Source: Methylobacterium sp.
Lineage (GTDB): Bacteria; Pseudomonadota; Alphaproteobacteria; Rhizobiales; Beijerinckiaceae
Length of the DNA: 64,000 bases
Assembly: GCA_002928875.1 (NCBI GenBank)
Contig: PERO01000004.1
Span: 124,001 to 188,000, forward strand
Direction of reading: 5' to 3'
Made by a program: the position numbers and the translations under genes. The first letter of the stretch is position 1. Each line of letters opens with the position of its first letter. Below are positions 19,770-29,269 of this stretch, piece after piece. Under the pieces are notes generated by a model. That model saw nothing but the letters and a program-made list of their open reading frames with translations, made no database searches and had not been told where the DNA came from.

Positions 19770-20606
19770 TCACTCAGCGGCGCGCTTCGCCACCGCATGG
19801 ACAGCCCGCGACAGGCTCGACACCAGATCCGTGACGGCCGAAACGGTCTTTTCCGTGGCCTTGCCCTCGCCATCGAGCGAGGTGCGGATGGCTTCCACCA
19901 GCGCCGAGCCCACGACGACGCCATCGGCCCCGGAGGCGACCGCGCTCGCATGATCCGGCGTCTTCACGCCGAAGCCCACGGCCACCGGCAAGGCCGTGTG
20001 GCGCTTGATGCGCGCGACCGCGCTGGCGACCTTCGAGAAATCCGGCGTCGCCGTGCCGGTGATGCCGGTGATCGAGACGTAATAGACAAAGCCTGAGGTG
20101 TTCGCGAGCACGGCCGGCAGGCGCTTGTCATCGGTGGTAGGCGTCGCGAGGCGGATGAAGTTCAGGCCGGTCTTCATGGCCGGGATGCAGAGTTCGGCAT
20201 CCTCTTCCGGCGGGCAATCCACCACGATCAGGCCATCGACGCCCGCGTCCCTGGCATCGGCGAGAAAGCGTTCCACGCCATAGACATAGATCGGGTTGTA
20301 ATAACCCATCAGCACGATGGGCGTGTCGCCGTCCGTGGCACGAAATTCGCGCACCATGGCAAGCGTGCCCGCGAGCGTCATGCCGGCCTTCAGCGCGCGC
20401 ATCGACGACCATTGCACCGCCGGGCCATCGGCCATCGGGTCCGAGAACGGCATGCCGAGTTCGATCACGTCGGCGCCGGCGCCGGGCAGCGCCTGCATGA
20501 TCGCGAGCGAGGTCGCAGGGTCGGGGTCGCCGGCCGTGATGAAGGTCACGAAGGTGGCGCGGCCCTCGGCGGCATTGGCAGCGAAGCGGGTGGGGATGCG
20601 GCTCAT
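19770..20606 (-). CDS. trpA: Tryptophan synthase alpha chain
   Basis: TrpA cleaves indole-3-glycerol phosphate to indole, which is channelled to TrpB. The family motifs [15 protein letters not shown] (catalytic Glu) and [11 protein letters not shown] are intact, and the length (278 residues) is standard. Start choice: the ATG at 20606 lies 8 bases after a G-rich Shine-Dalgarno-like run, whereas the alternative GTG at 20612, inside a GTGA overlap with trpB, has no room for one. It follows trpB directly, so translation is coupled. Confidence 0.96.
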   Translation of the reverse strand: MSRIPTRFAANAAEGRATFVTFITAGDPDPATSLAIMQALPGAGADVIELGMPFSDPMADGPAVQWSSMRALKAGMTLAGTLAMVREFRATDGDTPIVLMGYYNPIYVYGVERFLADARDAGVDGLIVVDCPPEEDAELCIPAMKTGLNFIRLATPTTDDKRLPAVLANTSGFVYYVSITGITGTATPDFSKVASAVARIKRHTALPVAVGFGVKTPDHASAVASGADGVVVGSALVEAIRTSLDGEGKATEKTVSAVTDLVSSLSRAVHAVAKRAAE

Positions 20607-20608
20607 GC

Positions 20609-21826
20609 TCACATCCCCCCGAGATGCTCGGCGACGGTGAAGATGTCCTTGTCGCCGCGACCGCAGAGATTCATCACCATCAGATGGTCCTTCGGCAATT
20701 TCGGCGCGAGTTCCATCACCTTCGCCAGCGCATGCGCCGGCTCGAGCGCGGGGATGATGCCCTCGAGCTTCGAGCAGAGCTGGAAGGCCGCGAGCGCCTC
20801 GTCATCTGTGGCGGAGAGATATTGCACGCGCTTGATATCGTGCAGGTAGGAATGCTCGGGCCCGATGCCGGGATAATCGAGCCCGGCCGAGATCGAATGC
20901 GCGTCCTTGATCTGCCCGTCCTCGTCCATCAGCAGGTAGGTGCGGTTGCCATGGAGTACGCCCGGCCGCCCGCCCGTGAGCGAGGCCGCATGCAGGCCGC
21001 TCGAAAGGCCATGGCCCGCCGCCTCGACGCCGTAGATGTCGACGGAGGGATCATCCAGGAACGGATGGAACAGGCCGATGGCGTTCGAACCGCCGCCGAT
21101 CGCCGCGATGAGGCTATCCGGGAGGCGTCCCTCGGCCTCCATCATCTGCTGCTTCGTCTCGTTGCCGATCACGCATTGGAAGTCGCGCACCATCATCGGG
21201 TAGGGGTGCGGCCCTGCGGCGGTGCCGATGCAGTAGAAGGTGTTCTCGACATTCGTCACCCAGTCGCGGAGCGCGTCGTTCATCGCGTCCTTCAGCGTTT
21301 TCGAGCCGGATTGCACGGGGATCACTTCCGCGCCGAGCATCTTCATGCGGAAGACGTTGGGTTTCTGCCGCTCCACATCCACCGCGCCCATATAGACCAC
21401 GCATTCGAGGCCGTAGCGGGCGCAGAGCGTCGCGGTCGCCACACCATGCTGGCCGGCGCCCGTCTCGGCGATGATGCGCTTCTTGCCCATGCGCCGCGCG
21501 AGCAGGATCTGCCCCAGCACGTTGTTCACCTTGTGCGCGCCGGTATGGTTCAGCTCGTCGCGCTTGAAGTAGATCTTCGCGCCGCCGAGATGCGCGGTCA
21601 TGCGTTCGGCGAAATAAAGCGGGGACGGCCGGCCCACATAATGGGTCAGCATGTGCTTCATCTCGGCCGCGAAAGCGGGATCGTTCTTCGCGTCCTCATA
21701 GGCCTTCTGCAGGTCGAGGATCAGCGGCATCAGCGTTTCCGCCACGAAGCGGCCGCCGAACAGGCCGAAGCGGCCGTTTTCATCCGGGCCGGAGCGGAAG
21801 GAATTCGGCCGTTCCTGTAGGGTCAT
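20609..21826 (-). CDS. trpB: Tryptophan synthase beta chain
   Basis: TrpB condenses indole with serine using PLP. It has 405 residues, with the PLP Lys in [13 protein letters not shown] and the phosphate-binding GGGSNAIG loop. A GGAG site lies 8 bases before the ATG, and the gene begins 12 bases after the trpF stop. With trpA and trpF it forms the distal part of the tryptophan pathway; no trpE, trpD or trpC is in the window, as is usual for the split pathway of alphaproteobacteria. Confidence 0.98.
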   Translation of the reverse strand: MTLQERPNSFRSGPDENGRFGLFGGRFVAETLMPLILDLQKAYEDAKNDPAFAAEMKHMLTHYVGRPSPLYFAERMTAHLGGAKIYFKRDELNHTGAHKVNNVLGQILLARRMGKKRIIAETGAGQHGVATATLCARYGLECVVYMGAVDVERQKPNVFRMKMLGAEVIPVQSGSKTLKDAMNDALRDWVTNVENTFYCIGTAAGPHPYPMMVRDFQCVIGNETKQQMMEAEGRLPDSLIAAIGGGSNAIGLFHPFLDDPSVDIYGVEAAGHGLSSGLHAASLTGGRPGVLHGNRTYLLMDEDGQIKDAHSISAGLDYPGIGPEHSYLHDIKRVQYLSATDDEALAAFQLCSKLEGIIPALEPAHALAKVMELAPKLPKDHLMVMNLCGRGDKDIFTVAEHLGGM

Positions 21827-21838
21827 TGCGTTACTCCG

Positions 21839-22504
21839 TTACGCTCGATCCGCCTCGCGGGCCGCAGCGATGAAGGCCCTGATCTTGCCGAGGTCCTTTA
21901 CGCCGGGCGCGCTCTCGACGCCAGAGGAGACATCGACGCCGGCGAGCTTCAGCCCCATGCCCCGGATGGTGCGGATTGCCGCACCGACATTCTCCGGCGT
22001 GAGCCCACCGGAGAGCATGAAGGGCAGATCGGGCGGAAGGCCCGCGAGGATCGCCCAGTCGAACACCTTGCCATGCCCGCCGGGATAGGCGGCATCCCTC
22101 GGCGGCTTCGCATCGAGCAGGATGCGATCCGCCACCCGGGCATAGGCCGCAACGCCCGGCAGGTCGGCGGCTTCCGCCACGCCCACGGCCTTCATCACGG
22201 GCAGACCGTAGATCGCGCGGACGTCGCGGATGCGCTCGTAGGGCTCCTGCCCGTGGAACTGCCAGAGATCGGGCGAAAGCGTGGAAAGAAGCTCGGAGAG
22301 CGTCGCATCCGCCGGGTCGACCGCGAGCGCCACGATGGCCGAGCGCCCGCGCGCGAGCATCGCCAGCATCGCCGCGCGTTCGGGCGTGACATAGCGCGGA
22401 CTTTTCGGGTGAAAGTTGAGGCCCAGCATATCCGCGCCGGCTTCCACGGCTGCAGTGACCGTTTCCTCGGTCTTCAGCCCGCAGATCTTGATGGCGAGGC
22501 TCAT
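21839..22504 (-). CDS. trpF: Phosphoribosylanthranilate isomerase
   Basis: TrpF carries out the Amadori rearrangement of phosphoribosylanthranilate in tryptophan synthesis. The 221-residue TIM barrel starts with KICGLKTEETV (catalytic Cys in ICGL) and ends with LAGVDVSSGVESAPG, both family hallmarks. Its ATG overlaps the stop of the ornithine-cyclodeaminase-family gene upstream by 4 bases (ATGA), so trpF expression is tied to that gene. Confidence 0.96.
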   Translation of the reverse strand: MSLAIKICGLKTEETVTAAVEAGADMLGLNFHPKSPRYVTPERAAMLAMLARGRSAIVALAVDPADATLSELLSTLSPDLWQFHGQEPYERIRDVRAIYGLPVMKAVGVAEAADLPGVAAYARVADRILLDAKPPRDAAYPGGHGKVFDWAILAGLPPDLPFMLSGGLTPENVGAAIRTIRGMGLKLAGVDVSSGVESAPGVKDLGKIRAFIAAAREADRA

Positions 22505-23451
22505 GGCGCGATCCCCGAGGCCTTCGCGACCAGAACGGCCGCCGCAAGATCGAAGATCGCGCTGCCGGTGGATTTGTAGAAGGTGATGTCATCCGGCTGG
22601 CGCGTGAAACGGAAGGTTCCGCGCGCGAGATCGAAGAGATCCGCCTCGATGGCCGACCCGGTGATGCGCCCGGCCTTGATCGGCTGCACGAAATCGCCAC
22701 CTTCCTTCAGGACGCTCGCGCGCACATCGGCGAAAAGGCGGGCGCGGGTCGCGGCCTCGTCATCCGTCTCGCGCATCCCTGCGGAGAACGCGCCGACGCA
22801 ATCGAGATGCGCGCCGGGCTTCAGCCAGGCTCCGCGCACGAGCGGGGTGGTGGAGAGCGTCGCGGTGGAGATGATGTCGGCCTCGCGCACCGCCGCCTCG
22901 AGATCGTCCGCGACCTCGACCGCCATTCCCTCGCCGGAGAATTCCGCCGCAAGCCGCTCGGCATTCCCGCGCGTCTTGTTCCAGAGCAGGGTACGGGTGA
23001 TGGGTCGCACCGCCCGATGCGCGCGGATGACGAAGGGCGCCAGCGCGCCGGCGCCCACCATCAGATGGGTCGCGGCATCCGGCCTTGCAAGAAAGCGCGC
23101 GGCGAGAGCCGAGGCCGCCGCGGTTCTCCACAAGGTCAGCCGCGTGCCATCGATCACGGCGAGCGGGGCGCCGGTATCGCCGTTCATCAGCACATAGGTG
23201 CCCATGACGGAGGGCAGCGCGCGCGCGGCATTACCGGGAAAGACATTGACGATCTTCACGCCGAGGAAGCCGTTCGCGCTGCTGTGCCAGGCCGGCATGA
23301 TGAGATGCGTCGCATCGCCATCAATGCGGGGAATCGCGTGGTGATGGCGCACGGGCAGGGTGATGTCGGCGCGCAGGGCGGCTTCGATCGCGTCGATCAG
23401 CACCGGAAAATCGAGCGCCGCGTCCACGCCCTCACGATCGATGACGTGCAT
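22501..23451 (-). CDS. Ornithine cyclodeaminase/mu-crystallin family oxidoreductase
   Basis: A 316-residue NAD(P)-dependent enzyme of the OCD/mu-crystallin family. Visible are the substrate-binding HLIMPAWH segment, the active-site Lys in LGVKIVNVFPGN and the Rossmann-like HLMVGAGALAPF. Family members include ornithine cyclodeaminase, alanine dehydrogenase and delta1-pyrroline-2-carboxylate reductase; the short length and lack of a specific ornithine-binding signature make an imine reductase as likely as a cyclodeaminase. It sits between lapA and trpF, a position usually empty in related genomes as far as I recall, and is coupled to trpF by ATGA. Confidence 0.83.
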   Translation of the reverse strand: MHVIDREGVDAALDFPVLIDAIEAALRADITLPVRHHHAIPRIDGDATHLIMPAWHSSANGFLGVKIVNVFPGNAARALPSVMGTYVLMNGDTGAPLAVIDGTRLTLWRTAAASALAARFLARPDAATHLMVGAGALAPFVIRAHRAVRPITRTLLWNKTRGNAERLAAEFSGEGMAVEVADDLEAAVREADIISTATLSTTPLVRGAWLKPGAHLDCVGAFSAGMRETDDEAATRARLFADVRASVLKEGGDFVQPIKAGRITGSAIEADLFDLARGTFRFTRQPDDITFYKSTGSAIFDLAAAVLVAKASGIAP

Positions 23452-23460
23452 GGGCGGGCG

Positions 23461-23790
23461 TTACTTCTGGTGGATCAGGGCCGGCGCGCTCACCGGCAGG
23501 GCCGCCCGCAATTCCGTGCGCTCGGCCGAGAGCTTCTCGCATTCGCGCTTGTAGCTTCGGGCCGCGCGGCGGTGCTTGCCCTGGGCGAGCCAGGCCGCGG
23601 CATAACCCAGCATGATGCCGACAACGAGCACCACGAAGGCGAGCGCGAAAAGCGGGAGGGTGACGCCTGCAGTTTCCGCCTCGCGCGAGAACGGATCGAG
23701 CACCAGCGTCACGGCATGCCGGTTCGCCACGGCGAGCAGCACCAGCACGATCGCCACCGGCGCAAGCAGGAGTAGCTTCAGGAAGCGCAT
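23461..23790 (-). CDS. LapA-domain (DUF1049) inner-membrane protein
   Basis: A 109-residue protein with two membrane helices (about residues 5-21 and 46-68) and a charged, helical C-terminal tail rich in Arg, Lys and Glu. This layout and its place next to ihfB match LapA-domain proteins, which in E. coli help assemble lipopolysaccharide or scaffold LpxC turnover; the role in alphaproteobacteria is less clear. The second of two adjacent ATGs is chosen because AGGAG is 4 bases from it but only 1 base from the first. Confidence 0.75.
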   Translation of the reverse strand: MRFLKLLLLAPVAIVLVLLAVANRHAVTLVLDPFSREAETAGVTLPLFALAFVVLVVGIMLGYAAAWLAQGKHRRAARSYKRECEKLSAERTELRAALPVSAPALIHQK

Positions 23791-23815
23791 CATGCTCCTC
23801 GGGTCTCCGGGAATA

Positions 23816-24127
23816 TCAGGCCTTGGCCTTCGCCTTGCCCTTCACGGGCTTCACGTTCAGGCGCTCGCGGATTTCCTTGCCGGCCTTGAAATAGGGCACA
23901 CGCTTCTCGGTCACATCGACCTTGGCGCCGGTGCGCGGGTTGCGGCCGAGGCGGGCATCCCGCTCCTTCGTGGAGAAGGTGCCAAAGCCGCGCAGTTCCA
24001 CGCGATCGCCGCGCGAGAGCGCGGTGGTGATCTCGTCCAGGATGGCATTGACCAGAATTTCAATGTCGCGCTGGTAGAGATGCGGGTTCATCTCGGCCAT
24101 CTTCAGAACGAGTTCCGACTTGATCAT
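23816..24127 (-). CDS. ihfB: Integration host factor subunit beta
   Basis: IHF-beta pairs with IhfA to bend DNA at specific sites, supporting recombination, replication and sigma-54 promoters. The 103-residue protein has the HU/IHF fold with [17 protein letters not shown] and the [12 protein letters not shown] arm, and a Lys-rich C-terminal tail (KGKAKAKA). The ATG at 24127 follows GGACAGGAAAC; the longer open frame upstream is not family-like. It is monocistronic or co-transcribed with lapA downstream. Confidence 0.94.
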   Translation of the reverse strand: MIKSELVLKMAEMNPHLYQRDIEILVNAILDEITTALSRGDRVELRGFGTFSTKERDARLGRNPRTGAKVDVTEKRVPYFKAGKEIRERLNVKPVKGKAKAKA

Positions 24128-24264
24128 GTTTCCTGTCCCAATGTTGCGCTTGACGCGCTTTTGGCCCCCGCTCCAAAGCACGAATCCACGTTTTGACCCT
24201 TCGAGAATAGACCGGAAACAGCCGCGCCGAAAGGGCGAAACGCGCGCAAGCCGGCGGTGATCCG

Positions 24265-25227
24265 CTATTCCGCCGGCATCTGCCAGACGGAGACGAGACC
24301 TTCCAGCGCCTTCGGCCCTAGCAGCCGATGCGCCGCCTCGTCCACCGCATCCGGCACCGGCAGGCCCATCAGGCGGGCCACATGATGGAACGCGCCCAGA
24401 GCGGGCAGGCTGCCCCGCTGGCTCTTCGGCTTGTAGTCGACGATGCGCAAATCGCCCGCGATCTTCTTCTCGCGCTCGAGCCAGGCGACGGCATCCTTCT
24501 CGCTGCCGAGTTCATCGATCAGCTTCAGCCCCAGCGCCTGCCGTCCGGTGAAGACCCGGCCATCCGCCACATTGTTCAAGGCCTCGCCCTGCAGGTTGCG
24601 GCGATTACCGACGAGTTCGCGGAACCAGCGATAGGTATCCGCCACCGTCGCTTCCAGCGCGGCGCGCGCTTCCGGCGTCGTCGGCTCCACGCCCGAGGGC
24701 ATCGCCTTCAGCGGCGAGGAACGCACGGATTCCACCTTCACGCCGAGGGTATCGAGCAGCTTCGAGACATTCGGCACCTGCGCGATCACGCCGATGGACC
24801 CCACCAGCGCGCTGCCATTGGCGAAGATGCGCTCGGCGCCGAGCGCGGTCATGTAGGCGCCGGATGCGCCGATCCCGTCGATGACGGCCACCACCGGCTT
24901 CTTGCCGGCCAGCGTCTTCACGGCCTCGTGCAGGGCCTCGGAACCGGACGTGGTGCCCCCGCCGGAATTGATGCGCAGGATCACCGCGCTCGCGGGCGAT
25001 TTCTCGATGTCGCGGAGCAGGTCGAGCGTTTCCTGCCGGCCGGTGATCAACCCCTCGATGCTGACCCGCGCGATATGGCTGCCGCCCGTGCCGCCCCGCA
25101 GGCGGTTGAAGGCCAGGGCCGCGCCGATCAGCGCGCCGATCAGGATCAGCACGCTCGCCACGCGCCAGAAGGTGAGCTGGCGGCGCAGCCGGCGTCGATC
25201 CACAAGCATGTCCGATGTCAGGCTCAT
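24265..25227 (-). CDS. sppA: Signal peptide peptidase SppA, short form
   Basis: SppA is a membrane-anchored Ser/Lys protease that clears cleaved signal peptides. The 320-residue protein has one N-terminal membrane helix (about 22-42), then an S49 protease domain with the oxyanion-forming [10 protein letters not shown], the nucleophile Ser in [10 protein letters not shown] and the general-base Lys in [10 protein letters not shown]. It is the single-domain form common in alphaproteobacteria, half the size of the E. coli protein. GGGAAG lies upstream of the start. Confidence 0.93.
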   Translation of the reverse strand: MSLTSDMLVDRRRLRRQLTFWRVASVLILIGALIGAALAFNRLRGGTGGSHIARVSIEGLITGRQETLDLLRDIEKSPASAVILRINSGGGTTSGSEALHEAVKTLAGKKPVVAVIDGIGASGAYMTALGAERIFANGSALVGSIGVIAQVPNVSKLLDTLGVKVESVRSSPLKAMPSGVEPTTPEARAALEATVADTYRWFRELVGNRRNLQGEALNNVADGRVFTGRQALGLKLIDELGSEKDAVAWLEREKKIAGDLRIVDYKPKSQRGSLPALGAFHHVARLMGLPVPDAVDEAAHRLLGPKALEGLVSVWQMPAE

Positions 25228-25337
25228 CGCACTTCCCGGAACCCGTCAGGCTCCGCCCATTCGATTGCGGTTCGGCGTTGGGGTGCCATGTCGACGGCGC
25301 CCCGGCAAGTCTTTTCGCGTGGGCGCTTCCGGCCCGG

Positions 25338-26603
25338 TCAGGCGAGGCCCTGCGGCCGGCCCGTCACCACCACCAGCGGTTCGACGCCGGCGAAGAGCCG
25401 CCGGGCCGCATCGCGGACCTGCTCCAGCGTCACGGCTTCGACATCGCGGTTGCGCTGGTCGAGATAATCGATCGGCAGGCCGTCGACCCGCAGCGAGAGG
25501 AGGTGATCGGCGATCTTGCGCGAGGTGTCGAATTGCAGCGCGTAGGAGCCAGTGAGGTAGCTCTTGGCCTTGGCGAGTTCCTCGGCCGTCGGGCCAGCCT
25601 CGCCCATGCGGGCGATTTCCTCCCGCATCACCCGCAGGGATTCCGCCACGCGTTCGTTGCTGGTCGCGGTGCCCGCCATCAGGAGCCGGGTATGCGCGGA
25701 CCAGCGCAGGCTGCTCCAGACCGAATAGGCAAGGCCGCGCGTCTCGCGCACCTCGTGCCAGAGCCGCGAGGTGAAGGCGCCACCGCCGAGCACATGGTTC
25801 GCGAGATAGCTCGCCATGAAATCCGGATCGCGCCGGGAGACACCCGGCAGCGCAAGGTAGAGCGTGGATTGCGGCACATCGAGATCGATGATCTCGAGAT
25901 GCCCCGCGGCCTGCATGTCGATATCCGGAATGCGCGCCAGCCCGGCCTTGGCCGCGAGATCGCCGAAGACACGATCCACGCCGGCGGCGAGAGCCTCGGC
26001 CGAGATCGCGCCGACCGAGACGATCAGCAGCGAATCCCGCGCGAAAAGCCGGCGATGCTGCGCGACGAGATCCTCCCGCGTGATCGCCTGCACATCGGCA
26101 ATCCGCCCGTCCGTGGGGAAACTATAGGGGTGGTTGGCGAAAGCGAGCCGGTTCAGCGCATCGCGGGTCAGGCTCTGCGGATCGGTCTCGTCGCGCTTCA
26201 GGCCGGAGATGGTCTGCGAACGCACCCGCTCGATCGCATCGGCATCGAAGCGCGGCTCGCGGACCGCCAGCGCCAGCAGGTCGAATGCGGCATCGGCATG
26301 CTCGGTCAAGGTGCGCATCGAGCCGGTCAACCGGTCACGCGAAGCGCCGAACGACAGTTCGATCGCCTTCTCCTCCAGGGCCTCGTGGAAAGCCTCGGCC
26401 TTGAGCGACCCCGCGCCCTCATCGAGCAGGCCGGTGAGGAAGCTCGCAAGGCCCGCGCGGCCCGCCGGATCCTGCGAGGCCCCGCCGAGAAGCGCGAATT
26501 CCATCGAGACGAGCGGCACGGTGTAATCCTCGACATGCCAGATGTCGAAGCCGGCGGGAGTGACCACGCGGTTGACCCGCGTGCGATGCGAAGTGGACGT
26601 CAT
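25338..26603 (-). CDS. M16-family peptidase-like protein without the zinc motif
   Basis: This 421-residue protein has the two-lobed insulinase/processing-peptidase fold, with a typical C-lobe segment GGGAFTSRLWHEVRETRGLAY. The zinc motif HxxEH is missing: the corresponding region reads LASFLTGLLDEG. It is thus the non-catalytic partner, presumably pairing with the active M16 protein encoded just upstream, as alpha and beta subunits of mitochondrial processing peptidase do. The ATG at 26603 is used; a TTG two codons earlier is possible. No clear ribosome-binding site is visible, suggesting coupling to the gene before it. Confidence 0.9.
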   Translation of the reverse strand: MTSTSHRTRVNRVVTPAGFDIWHVEDYTVPLVSMEFALLGGASQDPAGRAGLASFLTGLLDEGAGSLKAEAFHEALEEKAIELSFGASRDRLTGSMRTLTEHADAAFDLLALAVREPRFDADAIERVRSQTISGLKRDETDPQSLTRDALNRLAFANHPYSFPTDGRIADVQAITREDLVAQHRRLFARDSLLIVSVGAISAEALAAGVDRVFGDLAAKAGLARIPDIDMQAAGHLEIIDLDVPQSTLYLALPGVSRRDPDFMASYLANHVLGGGAFTSRLWHEVRETRGLAYSVWSSLRWSAHTRLLMAGTATSNERVAESLRVMREEIARMGEAGPTAEELAKAKSYLTGSYALQFDTSRKIADHLLSLRVDGLPIDYLDQRNRDVEAVTLEQVRDAARRLFAGVEPLVVVTGRPQGLA

Positions 26604-26634
26604 CGGCAAAAAACCAATCAGAACAGGTGGGAAA

Positions 26635-27912
26635 TCAGGCGGCGACCTTGGTGAGGTGGCCCGTTACGGCCTTGCCCGGCAGGAGGTAGCGGTTGGCGAC
26701 GCGCCGGATATCCGCGGCCTCGACAGAGCGGATCCGCTCGGACCATTGCGCCAGATCCTCGATCCTGCCGCCCGTCGTCAAGGTCGAGCCGACCATGCGC
26801 GCGAGATGCGCCTGGCTGTCCTGCGCATAGACCATGTCGGCGATGAGCCGGGTGCGGGCGCGGGCGAGTTCCTTCGCATCGACATCGGTGTCGCGCAGCT
26901 CCGCGATCACCGCTTCGGCCGCCGCATCGAGATCGGGGAGCGAGACGCCGTCCATGGGCACGGCGTAATGCCCGAACTGGCCGATATCGAGCGCGTCGCT
27001 CCAGTACCAGGAGCCGGTGGCGACCGCGAGCGGCTGGTTGACGACCAGCGCGCGGTAGAGCCGGCTTGTCTGCGATCCGCCGAGGATCTGGCTCAGCACT
27101 TCCAGCGCCGGCGCGTCGTTTTCAGGCGCGCGGATGTAGTTCGGCACGATGTAGAGCTTCTGGCTCATCGGCTGCTCGACCTTCTGGTCGGCGAGGCTCA
27201 CGAAGCGGCTGGCCTTGATGTCCGGCTCGCGCACGCGGCGGCGCTGCGGTTTCTCGGCATTGCCGGGCCGCACCTTGCCGTAGGTCGCCTCGGCAAGACG
27301 CCGGACCTCGGCTTCCTCGACATCGCCCGCCACGATCAGGATCGCGTTATCCGGGCGATAGAAGCGGCGATAATAGGCCAGCGCATCCTCGCGGCCGAGT
27401 TCCTCGATCTCGTGCCCCCAACCGATGACCGGCGTGCCGTAGGGGTGGTGTACGTAGAGCGTCGCCATCAGGCTTTCCTGCAGCTGCGCGGCGGGGTCGC
27501 TGTCGGTGCGCATCTTGCGCTCCTCGATCACGACGTCGCGCTCCGAGAGGACTTCCGGCCCTTCGAGCACCAGCCCGGTCATGCGGTCGGATTCGAGCGC
27601 CATCATGCGCCCGAGATGCTCCTTCGCCACGCGCTGGTAATAGGCGGTGTAATCGTACGAGGTGAAGGCGTTTTCCTGCCCGCCCACATCCGAGACGATG
27701 TTCGAGAACGCGCCCTTGGGGTTCGTCTCCGTCCCCTTGAACATCAGATGCTCGAGGAAATGCGCGATGCCCGACTTGCCCAGCGGATCATCCGCCGCCC
27801 CGTTCCGGTAATAGATCATGTGCGTGACCACCGGCGCGCGATGATCGGGGATGACGACGACCTCCAGGCCATTCTCGAGGTGAAAGTGGCCGAAAGCGGG
27901 GAGCGTGGACAT
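26635..27912 (-). CDS. Zinc-dependent M16-family peptidase (processing-peptidase type)
   Basis: This 425-residue protein carries the inverted zinc motif in GIAHFLEHLMFKGT, with the distal Glu region ENAFTSYDYTAYY following, so it should be catalytic. Members of this bacterial subfamily resemble the beta subunit of mitochondrial processing peptidase; their substrates are mostly unknown. There is no signal peptide, so cytoplasmic or peripheral activity is expected. AGGAG lies 11 bases before the ATG. It precedes the inactive partner by 31 bases. Confidence 0.93.
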   Translation of the reverse strand: MSTLPAFGHFHLENGLEVVVIPDHRAPVVTHMIYYRNGAADDPLGKSGIAHFLEHLMFKGTETNPKGAFSNIVSDVGGQENAFTSYDYTAYYQRVAKEHLGRMMALESDRMTGLVLEGPEVLSERDVVIEERKMRTDSDPAAQLQESLMATLYVHHPYGTPVIGWGHEIEELGREDALAYYRRFYRPDNAILIVAGDVEEAEVRRLAEATYGKVRPGNAEKPQRRRVREPDIKASRFVSLADQKVEQPMSQKLYIVPNYIRAPENDAPALEVLSQILGGSQTSRLYRALVVNQPLAVATGSWYWSDALDIGQFGHYAVPMDGVSLPDLDAAAEAVIAELRDTDVDAKELARARTRLIADMVYAQDSQAHLARMVGSTLTTGGRIEDLAQWSERIRSVEAADIRRVANRYLLPGKAVTGHLTKVAA

Positions 27913-27980
27913 GCCGGCAAATCTCCTGCGGGCGCCACGAAACGGGCGCCGATGCGAAAGCGTTCATGCTTCAAGATGGG

Positions 27981-28011
27981 CAAAGAAAAGGCCGGGAACA
28001 AGTCCCGGCCT
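27981..28011 (-). terminator. Intrinsic terminator on the minus strand
   Basis: Read on the minus strand, AGGCCGGGA (from 28011), loop CTTGT and TCCCGGCCT are followed by TTTCTTTG. It ends the transcript of the secreted-protein gene and separates it from the M16 pair. Confidence 0.85.
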
Positions 28012-28034
28012 GGTTGTTCCTGCCCGATGGGCGC

Positions 28035-28682
28035 TCAGTCGAGCCGCTTCCAGGTATCGTCCGGTCGGTCGTTGTCGAAGCCCTGCGGGGCCTCCTGCGT
28101 GCGTCGGACGGGCGCGCCGGCGGCAGCCTGGCGCATGCCCTTCGGCGGATCGGTGAGGTAGCGACGCGGCGGTTCGGTGCCGGGCGCATAACCCGGCTGT
28201 GCGGCGGGGATCGAGGCGGCAAGTTCCGACGGCGACATGCGGATACCGCTCTTGTCGTTGCCCCAGGTGCCTTCCGTCATGGCGGAACCGACCGGGGCGC
28301 GACCCGCGCGGATCTCGTCGAGCGAAATGCGGCGACCATCCACCGAGCGACCGGCCAGCAATTCCGGCGCGGGCCCCGCCTTGCGGGCCTGCTCCCTCTT
28401 GCGCTCCGTCACATCCGGGTCGACGGGCCAAGCCGGGTTCTTCTCGTGCGATTGCGCTTCCTCGGGATTGCGCAGGGCAGTCATGTCTTTCGGCACCACC
28501 AGCATGGGCCGGTCGCGGTATTCGATCGGCTCGCGGTCGATGCTCGGCATCAGGCCGATGGCGCCGAGGATCTGCCGCATGGCGATCCCGTCCTGCGCGA
28601 AAGCCGGTGCAGCCGGCAGCAGGCCGAGGGCGAGTGCCGCAAAAGCGGCCTTGAGCGTCAGTTTCATCGATTGGATCCTCAT
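28035..28682 (-). CDS. Secreted protein of unknown function, DUF3035-like
   Basis: The 215-residue protein begins with a clear signal peptide (hydrophobic stretch, cleavage after AAPAFA near residue 29) with no lipobox Cys, so it should be periplasmic rather than a lipoprotein. The mature part is rich in Pro, Arg and Asp and has a short conserved-looking segment REPIEYRDRPMLVVPKDM that resembles the PLVVPP motif of DUF3035 (BamF-type) proteins, though weakly. The start at 28682 is preceded by AGAGG. It follows lspA and is closed by a terminator. An envelope role is plausible from context only. Confidence 0.68.
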   Translation of the reverse strand: MRIQSMKLTLKAAFAALALGLLPAAPAFAQDGIAMRQILGAIGLMPSIDREPIEYRDRPMLVVPKDMTALRNPEEAQSHEKNPAWPVDPDVTERKREQARKAGPAPELLAGRSVDGRRISLDEIRAGRAPVGSAMTEGTWGNDKSGIRMSPSELAASIPAAQPGYAPGTEPPRRYLTDPPKGMRQAAAGAPVRRTQEAPQGFDNDRPDDTWKRLD

Positions 28683-28753
28683 CGGAACCTCTTTTTCCCA
28701 CGCGAGACCGCGTCCCATAGCATCAAACGCCTTTTCGCGAAAGATCGCGGCAA

Positions 28754-29269
28754 TTAAGAGGCATCGCCCTTTTTTCCAAGCAAGAGAAGCGGGCTCGCGA
28801 CCATCATCACCACGCCGACGACAATCGCCGCATCCGCGACATTGAAGACATACCAGCTGAACGAGCCCACGTGGAAATGCACGAAATCGAACACCGCGCC
28901 ATGCCAGATGCGGTCGATCGCATTGCCGATGGCGCCGCCGATGATGAGCCCGATCCCCGCTGCCTCGAGCCGGTTTTCGGCCCGCTTCAGCCAGAAGAAC
29001 AACACCACCGCCGCCACGAGCTTGATGCCGGTGAGAATCCAGCGTCCCGCCTCCGTCTCCTGCTGGAAGAGGCCGTAGGAGATGCCGCGATTCCACACCA
29101 CGGTGAAATCGAGAAACGGCGTGATGTGCCACGGCCAGGTCAGGCGCAGATTGGTACCGAAGATGAGCCAGAGCTTCGAGGCCTGATCGGCCAGAAGCAG
29201 CAGGATGGCCACGGTGAGACCCAGCCGCAGGAAGCGGCCGGGTTCGGTTTGCGGGGCTGCCTCGCTCAC
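28754..29269 (-). CDS. lspA: Lipoprotein signal peptidase
   Basis: LspA cleaves prolipoprotein signal peptides in the inner membrane. The 171-residue protein has four membrane helices and the catalytic Asp motifs [11 protein letters not shown] and FNVADAAI. The start is taken as GTG in a GTGA overlap with the ileS stop, with GGAAGG about 9 bases upstream; an ATG at 29284 would lengthen the overlap to 19 bases. The ileS-lspA pairing is common in Proteobacteria and suggests co-transcription. Confidence 0.95.
   Translation of the reverse strand: MSEAAPQTEPGRFLRLGLTVAILLLLADQASKLWLIFGTNLRLTWPWHITPFLDFTVVWNRGISYGLFQQETEAGRWILTGIKLVAAVVLFFWLKRAENRLEAAGIGLIIGGAIGNAIDRIWHGAVFDFVHFHVGSFSWYVFNVADAAIVVGVVMMVASPLLLLGKKGDAS

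Noticed and set aside
28600..28682. Lipoprotein signal in the secreted DUF3035-like protein
   Set aside because: The signal peptide has no Cys at the cleavage site (AAPAFAQDG), so a lipoprotein is not supported despite lspA next door.
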